A stretch of 19,113 bases of DNA. It comes from Chloroflexota bacterium (GTDB lineage: Bacteria; Chloroflexota; Anaerolineae; B4-G1). Within the stretch, counting starts at the first letter, position 1, and the number at the start of each line of letters is the position of its first letter. Shown piece by piece: positions 5,580 to 12,359 of the stretch. The translations under genes and the position numbers were made by a program. The notes below the pieces were generated by a model. The model searched no databases and was not told the origin of the DNA. It saw only the letters and a list, made by a program, of their open reading frames with translations. The stretch lies in assembly GCA_011046405.1 (NCBI GenBank), contig DSAR01000192.1, forward strand, positions 1-19,113. The letters run 5' to 3'.

Positions 5580-8570
5580 TTATCTGAATTTCTTCCGCGC
5601 CTGGACGATCATCGTCAAAATTCCCCAGAAAAACGTCTGTATGATTAAGGCGGCCCAGGTCGTCAGCAGGTGACCGGGATCGTGCTCGTAATTCAACCCC
5701 AAATCTTCCGGCGCGCGCGCGGCTGATCGACAATCGACCGCTTCTTCCATCTCGCCGGTTTCCGTGGGGATTTCCACCACGGCGCAGATGCGGTTATCTT
5801 CGTTTAATTGGGGGACGTTTATGGTTGAACCCATCGCATCCATCGTCCAGTGAGAGATGACCAACTTGGAGGCCAAATTATCCTCCAGCGGGAACAACGC
5901 CCCGGACAGAATGATCTGCGCGAAGAGTTGGCCTAAAATAACGTAGAGCACGATGTCAGCAGTGGGAACGATGGCGGAGATGAACAGACCAAGCATGATG
6001 CTGGCGATGACGCCGAGCAGCAAGGTCACGAATAACTCCATCCCCCCGGTGGGGAAAAAGCCCAGAATCGGGTCGAAATCCATGCTGACTTTCAAGCTCA
6101 GAATCAGTAAGGAGCTGGCGACCTGGATCACGGCGAACATGCCGAGCACCAGAATTTTGGACACGACGTAGGCCGCCGGGCGCAGGTTGACCGAGCGCTC
6201 GCGAAGAAAGATGGATCGCTCCTTGACGATCTCGAAGGCCGCGCCAAACGTGCCGGCCTGGGTCAACGCCAGGCCCAGCATGGTGATCAACTGGGTCGCG
6301 GTAGGTCCCGGCATATAATCCGCTTTATCGTCTACCTGGAGGCCCCTGGCTTCCAACGTCTCCTCAAGGCTGATGTCAATTTGCGACCGGGTCATCTGCC
6401 GCCCGACGAGATCTTCCTTGCCACTGACCGCCATAAAAAGTGTCGAGATGAGCGGCATCATGATCAGCAGGACGAACAGCGTGATCCAGTCGTGGCGAAT
6501 GAGATCGAGTTGGCGGCGCGCCAGGACCCCGATTTGCCGCAGGACCGAATCGCGCACCGGGCGCGCTCGTCGCGCCGCCCGCTGCGGCGCCCGTTGAGAC
6601 GGTCGTTGCGGCGCCCGCCGTGGCGACTCGAGCGGGGCCTGGCGTTCTTTCACGTATTGGCGGCAGACCGGCGAGCGCTTGTATTTCTTGTCCCACGTGG
6701 CGGCGTCCGCCTCCTGGGATAACTTCATGTAGATGTCGGCGAAATCCTGCGCCTCAAAATAGTCGATCGCCTCGCGCGGCGGGCCGTAATAGGCCAGCCG
6801 CCCCTGTGTCAGGAAAGCGACGTGGTCGCACTGTTCGATGTTAGCCGTGGCGTGCGTCACCAGGACCACCGTCTGCCCCTGATCCGCCAACCGGTTCAGG
6901 TCGTACATCATCTTCTTCTCCAGGCCGGGGTCGAGGCCGGAGGTCGGTTCGTCCAGGAAGAGCAATTCGGGTTGGGACAACAACTCGGCCGCGATGCTGA
7001 CCCGCTTGCGCTGCCCGCCGCTGAGCACGTGGACCGGCTTCTCGGCGTGTTCCGTCATATCGACCGACTTGAGCACCGCCGCGATCCGCTGATCGATCTC
7101 CCGATTACTCGCATCCGGCAGGCGTAATTTCGCCGCGTACCACAGCGCCAGGCGCACCGGCAGTTTCTTGTGGATGATGTCGTCCTGGGGCACGTAGGCC
7201 ATCAAGGTGCGATAAGCGTCCAGATTGGTGTACAAATCGTCGCCGTCGATCAACATCCGCCCGTGGGTCGCCGGGCTGAAGCCGTTCATCGCCTTGACCA
7301 GCGTGCTCTTGCCGGCCCCACTGCCGCCGACCAGGGCGACGAACTCCCCTCCTTCTACGGCGATCGAAATGTCGTTCAAGATCATCAGACCATTTTGGAC
7401 CTGCTTCCCCAGGCGCAGCGCGTCCAGGCGATGGCCCTGGCTCACGGCGGTCGCCAGGCTTTGCACGCGACCGTCGTACACCAGTTTGAACGGGCCAATC
7501 TGGATCACGTCGCCGGTACGTAACGCCCGCCATCCGTCCACGCGCTGCCCGTTGACAAACGTGCCATTCATACTACCCAGGTCGTGAATCGCGTACCCCT
7601 CCGCCTGGCGCGCGATTTCCGCGTGCTTCCTTGAGACCATCGGGTGATTGAGCGTCACCTGAGAGCTTGAACTGCGCCCAATGATGACGTGCGGAAATTT
7701 CGAGAGCTCGTGCATCCCCAGCGGCTGCATGCGCAAACTCGTCGCCTGGCGGCGCTTCAGTTTCATCGTCAACGAATCGCCCCGACGACTGCCAATGCGA
7801 ATCACGTCGCCCAACCGGAACGGGCGCGCTGTGTGGGGCGGGATGATCCGGCCATTGATCTGGGTCCTGTTCGTGCTGCCCAGATCCATGACGTGAATGT
7901 CACGCGCCCCCACATCCAATTTTAGATGGCGTACGGAGACATTGGGATGATCCAAGATGATGTCGTTCATCGGCCCACGCCCAACTTGAAACGTGCCCCG
8001 CTTCAAGTCGTGCTCGGCCGGTCGCTCGCCGAGCCGGCGCACGAGCAACGTGGCGTGCTCCCCGCCAATGCTCGCCTGGGGTGCTGGCGACGGGAGGTCG
8101 ACCGTCGCACCGCAATGGGCGCAGAAGCGCGCGCGCGATTGCAACGGCGCATGGCATTGTACGCAAGATTTGACGTCGCCGGATCTCGACCCGGCGCGCG
8201 CCCGCACGCGGGCGCTGATCTGGATCCGCTGGGAGACAGGCGGCGGCGCGGGCGCGTCGGCCGTCGCTGCCCGCACACGGAGAGAGAACGGGCCGATGGC
8301 GATCACGTCACCCAGCTTGAACGGCGTCGGCGTCCGTGGCGGCAGAGATCGGCCATTGAGGCGCGTCCCGTTCCGTGAGCCCAGGTCCACCAACAGCGGC
8401 GCTTCCTGCGCGAAGATCAACTTCGCGTGATGCCCGGAGACCTTGGCGTCGTCCAGGACGACGTCATTGTCTGACCGGCGACCGAGCGTCAATTCCCGCT
8501 TCATCACTGGGTACTCGTCGCCGCTTCTGTCCGAAACTTGAATTTGCAGGACGTAAGGAAAAGCGTTCAT
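5580..8570 (-). CDS. ABCG-type exporter half with three FHA domains and an inserted zinc ribbon
   Basis: 996 residues, a clear paralogue of the exporter at 2024-5326. Order: FHA1 (about 25-100; R31, S45, H48, N67), a zinc-ribbon-like insert (CVQC at 136-139 and CAHC at 150-153), FHA2 (about 172-272; R198, S212, H215, N234, with Arg235 where Gly is usual), FHA3 (about 283-366; R299, S313, H316, N335), ABC domain with Walker A GGSGAGKST (415-423), Q-loop YVPQDD, signature LSGGQ (516-520), Walker B LLFLDEP (536-542) and H-loop His573. An Arg/Gln/Pro-rich linker (643-675) leads to a six-helix ABC2-type membrane domain (about 694-988), whose TM5-TM6 loop is short (about 75 residues, two Cys). All ATPase motifs are intact. 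It could pair with the second exporter as a heterodimer or act as a homodimer; I infer the former from adjacency. Start 8570 follows AAAGAGATAGA. Related to Rv1747 of Mycobacterium tuberculosis by architecture; substrate unknown. Confidence 0.94.
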   Translation of the reverse strand: MNAFPYVLQIQVSDRSGDEYPVMKRELTLGRRSDNDVVLDDAKVSGHHAKLIFAQEAPLLVDLGSRNGTRLNGRSLPPRTPTPFKLGDVIAIGPFSLRVRAATADAPAPPPVSQRIQISARVRARAGSRSGDVKSCVQCHAPLQSRARFCAHCGATVDLPSPAPQASIGGEHATLLVRRLGERPAEHDLKRGTFQVGRGPMNDIILDHPNVSVRHLKLDVGARDIHVMDLGSTNRTQINGRIIPPHTARPFRLGDVIRIGSRRGDSLTMKLKRRQATSLRMQPLGMHELSKFPHVIIGRSSSSQVTLNHPMVSRKHAEIARQAEGYAIHDLGSMNGTFVNGQRVDGWRALRTGDVIQIGPFKLVYDGRVQSLATAVSQGHRLDALRLGKQVQNGLMILNDISIAVEGGEFVALVGGSGAGKSTLVKAMNGFSPATHGRMLIDGDDLYTNLDAYRTLMAYVPQDDIIHKKLPVRLALWYAAKLRLPDASNREIDQRIAAVLKSVDMTEHAEKPVHVLSGGQRKRVSIAAELLSQPELLFLDEPTSGLDPGLEKKMMYDLNRLADQGQTVVLVTHATANIEQCDHVAFLTQGRLAYYGPPREAIDYFEAQDFADIYMKLSQEADAATWDKKYKRSPVCRQYVKERQAPLESPRRAPQRPSQRAPQRAARRARPVRDSVLRQIGVLARRQLDLIRHDWITLFVLLIMMPLISTLFMAVSGKEDLVGRQMTRSQIDISLEETLEARGLQVDDKADYMPGPTATQLITMLGLALTQAGTFGAAFEIVKERSIFLRERSVNLRPAAYVVSKILVLGMFAVIQVASSLLILSLKVSMDFDPILGFFPTGGMELFVTLLLGVIASIMLGLFISAIVPTADIVLYVILGQLFAQIILSGALFPLEDNLASKLVISHWTMDAMGSTINVPQLNEDNRICAVVEIPTETGEMEEAVDCRSAARAPEDLGLNYEHDPGHLLTTWAALIIQTFFWGILTMIVQARKKFR

Positions 8571-8592
8571 TCTATCTCTTTAATCAGGCTGC

Positions 8593-8635
8593 TCAAGCCG
8601 TGCTTGATGTGCGACGCGCTTCTCAAGCGAGTCGC
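8593..8635. repeat. Tandem hairpins between the FHA-4TM gene and the first ABC gene
   Basis: In the 84-base gap, 8611-8635 folds as GCGACGCGCTT/AAGCGAGTCGC around a CTC loop (10 of 11 pairs), and 8593-8607 folds as TCAAGC/GCTTGA around CGT (6 of 6). The pair lies 23 bases upstream of the ABC start in the minus-strand transcript. No U-run follows, so it is more likely an RNA-processing, stability or attenuation structure than a terminator. Confidence 0.7.
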
Positions 8636-8654
8636 TCCTGGTATTAACATGAGA

Positions 8655-9500
8655 TCATCGTCGTCGAGTGGAAAGCGTCGCTGATGCGATCTGCCCGGCT
8701 GCGCCCAACAACAGGAGCAAAAAGCCTATGCCGGCGATCAAAACCCCCGGTTGCGGCGAAAACCTGAAGAGACCGACGATATCCTCAATCGTGATGCCAA
8801 ACAGCACCTCGGTCTGAGCCTGTTTGCTGTAATAAGCCGCCATGGCAGCGGTCGAGCCAAGTATAACGCCGCCGATAGACAATTGCGCCCAGGGAATCCA
8901 GCGCAGATAGGGTGCCAGCCCCTGCACGGAGCGTTCGCCGTGTTGGAGCAGGAAACGCAGCAGGAGCGCGGCGAGCGCCAGCAAAAAGCTGAGCAACCCG
9001 CCCGCCAGCGTCATCCGACCGATCAAAAAGTCTGTCCCTCGAACATACTGCTCGAAGAACAGGATGGTGTAACTGATCCAGTTGAACAGCGGGCTGATGA
9101 TGAGCAGGCAAGCGCCCAAGGCGATCAACGCATCGAGCGCGAAGGGCATTCCGCTGTGCACGGCGTTGGCGGGGGACGAAACAGGGGCTGCTACAGGCGC
9201 GCTTACACGGGCGTCCATTCGGGAGAAGGATATAATCGTCCGCCCCACCCCCAATAGATCTCCAGGCCGCAGGCGATAGGGGCCGTTCAAGCGACGTCGG
9301 TTAACCCACGTGCCGTTGGCGCTGCCTTGGTCATAGACGACCCACGCGCCGTCCTGCCGCCGTATCTCTACGTGACATCGGGAGATCCGCTCGTCGTGCA
9401 AGACCACGTCACATTGCCGCTCCCGTCCGATGGTCAAGCGGGGCTGGGCGATGGAAAAGCACGCGCCCTGGTTCGGCCCTTGCTCAATGATGATCTCCAT
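8655..9500 (-). CDS. FHA domain protein with four TM helices
   Basis: 281 residues. An N-terminal FHA domain (about 1-95) keeps all ligand residues: IGRERQCDVVL (R26), ISRCHVEI (S40, H43) and SANGTW (N62). A short Ala/Pro/Val linker (95-118) leads to four predicted TM helices at about 121-141, 162-186, 202-224 and 251-271, with the chain ending in TRRR on the cytoplasmic side. I do not recognise the membrane domain. The FHA domain must be cytoplasmic, so it could recruit phosphorylated kinase, exporter linker or the Thr-rich FHA protein to the membrane. Start 9500 follows AGGAAAGG at 9510-9517; that Shine-Dalgarno sequence overlaps the target duplication of the MITE at 9515-9635. Followed after 84 bases by the first ABC gene. 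Confidence 0.88.
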   Translation of the reverse strand: MEIIIEQGPNQGACFSIAQPRLTIGRERQCDVVLHDERISRCHVEIRRQDGAWVVYDQGSANGTWVNRRRLNGPYRLRPGDLLGVGRTIISFSRMDARVSAPVAAPVSSPANAVHSGMPFALDALIALGACLLIISPLFNWISYTILFFEQYVRGTDFLIGRMTLAGGLLSFLLALAALLLRFLLQHGERSVQGLAPYLRWIPWAQLSIGGVILGSTAAMAAYYSKQAQTEVLFGITIEDIVGLFRFSPQPGVLIAGIGFLLLLLGAAGQIASATLSTRRR

Positions 9501-9514
9501 ACGTCAACACCTTT

Positions 9515-9635
9515 CCTTAGAGGTATCCTCTCGATAAACCGGGGTGGAACGCCGTCATCCTGCTGACGGTCTAGGCCAGCAAGATACTGGCATTCCATCA
9601 ATGCGCCCTAAACTATTGAGAAGATGCCCTTAGAG
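9515..9635. mobile_element. MITE-like element with 8-bp target duplication (copy 2)
   Basis: The element proper is 9523-9627 (105 bases). Left end GTATCCTCTCGATAAACCGG and the reverse complement of the right end GCATCTTCTCAATAGTTTAG match at about 14 of 22 end positions; the left end also closely matches the right end of copy 1 (5412-5537). Exact 8-base direct repeats CCTTAGAG flank it (9515-9522 and 9628-9635). Internal small hairpins CCGTCA/TGACGG and GCCAG/CTGGC are seen. It inserted right next to the ribosome binding site of the FHA-4TM gene. Confidence 0.72.
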
Positions 9636-9657
9636 CGTTTTTGAAAAGTTTTGCACT

Positions 9658-9759
9658 CAACCTTGCGAAGATTAGATTTAGCGATTCTAGACTTCCGAAG
9701 TCACCGCTCCTCAAAAATTTGAAAAGTGCAGATGTTAAGATGTAACCTTCGCAAGGTTG
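9658..9759. repeat. Inverted repeat CAACCTTGCGAAG ... CTTCGCAAGGTTG
   Basis: Perfect 13-base inverted repeat at 9658-9670 and 9747-9759, with weaker pairing extending several bases inwards. Each arm is itself nearly palindromic on the right side (AACCTT-CGC-AAGGTT), and a third palindrome, GACTTC-C-GAAGTC, sits at 9690-9702. It begins four bases beyond the stop of the VWA gene (in minus-strand sense), so it may act as a 3' end or as a mobile REP-like repeat. No target duplication was seen. Confidence 0.65.
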
Positions 9760-9763
9760 GGCG

Positions 9764-11575
9764 CTAACTGAGTTGATTGAAGAGAAAAGTCAGGTTCCCC
9801 AACTTCACCTCGTCGCCGCTGTGCAACGCCGTGCGGTCATACACTCGCTCTCCATTGACGAAGGTGCCGTTGGCGCTCCCCAGATCCTGAATGTAGAACG
9901 TATCATCCTCCAGGATGATCAGGGCGTGGCGGCGGGAGACTTTCTCGCTATCCAATCTGATGTCGTTCTCGGCTGCACGGCCCAACCGCATCTCTGGCTT
10001 GGTCAAGTCGTAGTTGCGATTCGCCCGGCGATCAATCAGCAGCGCTTCGTGTTCCATCTTGGGGCCGCGGCTTAAGATGACCGTGCCGCCATCAAGAGGC
10101 GCTCCGACGGAAGGCTGGGGAGGAGGCGGTTGGGGCGCAACATAGCCACCGCCGACGGCCTCCGTCTTATCGTAGAAAGGCGTGGGCGCGCCGGGTTGGA
10201 CCCATTCGCCGGATCCTTCTATCGCGGTTGGCTCCGCCAGCCCCATGGGTCCCATCTGCGTGGGGCCGGCCGTCTCCCCGCTGGCGAACGTCGGCGGGCC
10301 GTCAGGCTGTCCGCTCCAATCGCCGGCCGGCTGATCCCAACCTGGCGCTGGGGGTTCATACGGCAGCTCGCCTCCGGGCGGGGTCGATTTCTTTCTCGTT
10401 CGCAATAGCAAAATCGCTGCGACCAAAATAAACAACAATAAAGCACCGCCGCAGATGGCAACGTAGAGGACGTTATCCTTGGCCCATTCTACCCATTCCT
10501 CCAAAAACGTCTGTTCGCCATCTTCGTCCTCATCCTCGTCTTCCTCGGTCTCGCCAGCAGGCGTCGCCGTCGCTTCTACAGGTTCCGGCGTGGGCGTCGG
10601 TTCGACGTCCACGTCAAAGGCGAAACTGTCGCTCCCGACCAGATCGTCGTGGTCCGCGCGCACCTCAAGAATCTGGCGGCTGGTCTCGAACTCGTCCACC
10701 GGGAAAGTCAACACGTAGCGCTTCGTCAATTCCTCGCGCAACTCGCCCAGGAATTCGTCGAATTGCTCTGAGTCGGGCGTGTTACGATAATCACCGCCGG
10801 TCCGGTTGGCCAACTCGTTGAGGAACTGGTCATATTCGCGGCTGCCACCGGTGTAACCGATGGTGTAGACCGGGACGCGCAGATTGCGTGCCGCGTCTAT
10901 CACGACGTCAGAGTTGTTACGACTCTCTCGATCGCCACCATCGGTGATAACGATGACGCCTCGACGACCCACCGGTTCTCTACTCGCCCGTACCGTGTAA
11001 CGGATCGCCTTGATGATCGTATCGTAGAGCGGCGTGCCCGGCGGGGTGTTTTCCATCTGCAGGTCCTGGACGAAGTTGGAGACCGCGCCGCCATCCTCCG
11101 TGAAATCGTGCTCATACGCCTTATCAATCGTCTCTGAATCAGGGTCCACGCCCTGGCGCACGCTGAAGACAGCCACCCGATCCTCGATCGCCTTCTGATT
11201 CAAACAGAGATTGCTCACCGCGTCCTTGGCGTCCTGGAAACCGTTGTCGCGCTGCATCGTCTGATAGAGTTCCAACACAATCGCCATCGAGACTGACGCT
11301 GTTTCTATTTCGGCGGAATCGGGGGTGAACAGTTTGCCATCCGAAATTCGGAGCGTGAAATCGTCCGCGTTCAGGTCTTCGACCGCGCCCACCTGCGGGT
11401 GGCGCACCGTCACGTAGGCCTGGATGATCCGCTCATCTTGATACCGACTCGTATCTACCGTGTCAATGATCAGGATCAGTTCCCTGCCCTGGGCCGCAGC
11501 CGAGCGAGCGACGGCCGACACCAGCAGCATTCCACAAATGCACACACACATCAGTACGTTGAAAAATCGCTTCAT
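9764..11575 (-). CDS. Secreted VWA domain / TM / cytoplasmic FHA receptor-like protein
   Basis: 603 residues from the chosen start. A signal peptide (about 1-28, hydrophobic, ending AAAQ) precedes a short beta domain and a VWA domain (about 94-295). The metal site is incomplete: the DxSxS motif reads ELYQT in IVLELYQTM, while TPLYD and TDGGD remain. A Thr-Pro stalk (PTPTPEP) and an acidic run follow, then a TM helix (about 368-391), a 135-residue cytoplasmic Pro-rich linker with Thr sites (GPTQMG, EPTAIE, DKTEAV), and a complete C-terminal FHA domain (R533, S547, H550, N569). This topology puts a ligand-binding fold outside and a phosphothreonine reader inside. Two adjacent ATGs (11578, 11575) are possible; AAGGAG is 3 bases from the first and 6 from the second, so 11575 is preferred. 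It begins 35 bases after the upstream FHA gene. The role as sensor or scaffold is inference. Confidence 0.9.
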   Translation of the reverse strand: MKRFFNVLMCVCICGMLLVSAVARSAAAQGRELILIIDTVDTSRYQDERIIQAYVTVRHPQVGAVEDLNADDFTLRISDGKLFTPDSAEIETASVSMAIVLELYQTMQRDNGFQDAKDAVSNLCLNQKAIEDRVAVFSVRQGVDPDSETIDKAYEHDFTEDGGAVSNFVQDLQMENTPPGTPLYDTIIKAIRYTVRASREPVGRRGVIVITDGGDRESRNNSDVVIDAARNLRVPVYTIGYTGGSREYDQFLNELANRTGGDYRNTPDSEQFDEFLGELREELTKRYVLTFPVDEFETSRQILEVRADHDDLVGSDSFAFDVDVEPTPTPEPVEATATPAGETEEDEDEDEDGEQTFLEEWVEWAKDNVLYVAICGGALLLFILVAAILLLRTRKKSTPPGGELPYEPPAPGWDQPAGDWSGQPDGPPTFASGETAGPTQMGPMGLAEPTAIEGSGEWVQPGAPTPFYDKTEAVGGGYVAPQPPPPQPSVGAPLDGGTVILSRGPKMEHEALLIDRRANRNYDLTKPEMRLGRAAENDIRLDSEKVSRRHALIILEDDTFYIQDLGSANGTFVNGERVYDRTALHSGDEVKLGNLTFLFNQLS

Positions 11576-11581
11576 CATAAA

Positions 11582-11587
11582 CTCCTT
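11582..11587 (-). promoter_or_regulatory. Ribosome binding site AAGGAG of the VWA-FHA gene
   Basis: AAGGAG on the minus strand, 3 bases before ATG 11578 and 6 before ATG 11575. It argues against the longer in-frame start at 11614, which would also put a hydrophilic extension in front of the signal peptide. Confidence 0.75.
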
Positions 11588-11610
11588 ATTCGTTGGACCT
11601 GAGCGAAACG

Positions 11611-12342
11611 TCAAGCCACATCGACCGACTTGAAGACCAGGATGGTCTCTCCAAGGAGGAGAAAGTCCCCATCCTCAAGCACGCGCCGGTAGACGCGGTT
11701 TTCGGCAGCCTGGCATTCCTCGTAAGTGCCGGCGTAGGTGCCGTTTGCGCTGCCCTGGTCGTACAAGACAAAGGCCTTCTGCTGCTCTGGATCTTCCTCA
11801 ACCGCCTCCAATTTGATCTTGAGATGCCGGCTGGAGATAGCCGGATCTTCGTTCAAGGAGATGGGATTGTTGGGGGTTCGCCCCAGAACCGTGTCTTTGC
11901 CCAAGGGGAACACCTTGCCGCGCGGCGCGCCCGGCCCCTCCACGACGGCTAACCATGCCAAAGGGATCGTCTCTGGCAGGCCGGAAGGCATAATCTGCGT
12001 CTTGCTCTCCTGGGCTCTTACAGCAGGTCGTTGTTGCTGGAAGGCAGGTGGCGATGGAGCGGGATCGTAATGCGGAAAACCGTCCTCCCATCCGCCAGGC
12101 CCGGTCGGCGTCGGTTGGTCCCGCGGATTGGTCCGCTGAAACGGCCCACTATCCTCGGCTACTGTCTCATCGTAGTCTCCGGCGAAGGGCGTCTCTCTCT
12201 CTATGCCTGGATGTCCGACATACCCATCCATCGGGACCGTCTTATCGTTGCCGTCCACCACTGTTTTCTTCTCTTCTTCTTCATCATAATTTGGCCATGG
12301 ATTACCATTCATTGGAACCGTACGATCATCATTCATTGGCAT
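11611..12342 (-). CDS. Soluble FHA protein with Thr-rich phosphoacceptor-like N-terminal tail (GarA/OdhI-like layout)
   Basis: 243 residues, no signal or TM. The first 120 residues are acidic, Pro/Gly-rich and look disordered, with repeated Thr sites: DDRTVPMNG (T8), EKKTVVDG (T27), NDKTVPMDG (T35), ERETPFAG (T51), DETVAE (T60), SKTQIMP (T115). The C-terminal FHA domain (about 128-240) has VLGRTPNN (R155), ISSRHLKI (S170, H173) and SANGTY (N200). In actinobacterial GarA and OdhI a kinase phosphorylates a Thr in the N-terminal tail, which the FHA domain then binds; the layout here is the same but the tail is longer and multi-site. It starts 17 bases after the stop of the kinase gene, and its DRTV motif also occurs in that kinase's activation loop. 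Likely the soluble substrate and messenger of the kinase; its targets are not evident. Confidence 0.9.
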   Translation of the reverse strand: MPMNDDRTVPMNGNPWPNYDEEEEKKTVVDGNDKTVPMDGYVGHPGIERETPFAGDYDETVAEDSGPFQRTNPRDQPTPTGPGGWEDGFPHYDPAPSPPAFQQQRPAVRAQESKTQIMPSGLPETIPLAWLAVVEGPGAPRGKVFPLGKDTVLGRTPNNPISLNEDPAISSRHLKIKLEAVEEDPEQQKAFVLYDQGSANGTYAGTYEECQAAENRVYRRVLEDGDFLLLGETILVFKSVDVA

Positions 12343-12345
12343 AAT

Positions 12346-12351
12346 CTCCTT
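12346..12351 (-). promoter_or_regulatory. Ribosome binding site AAGGAG of the Thr-tail FHA gene
   Basis: AAGGAG on the minus strand, 3 bases before ATG 12342 and 9 before ATG 12336. Both starts keep the first Thr motif; the longer form adds only Met-Pro. Confidence 0.65.
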
Positions 12352-12359
12352 CTAAAATC

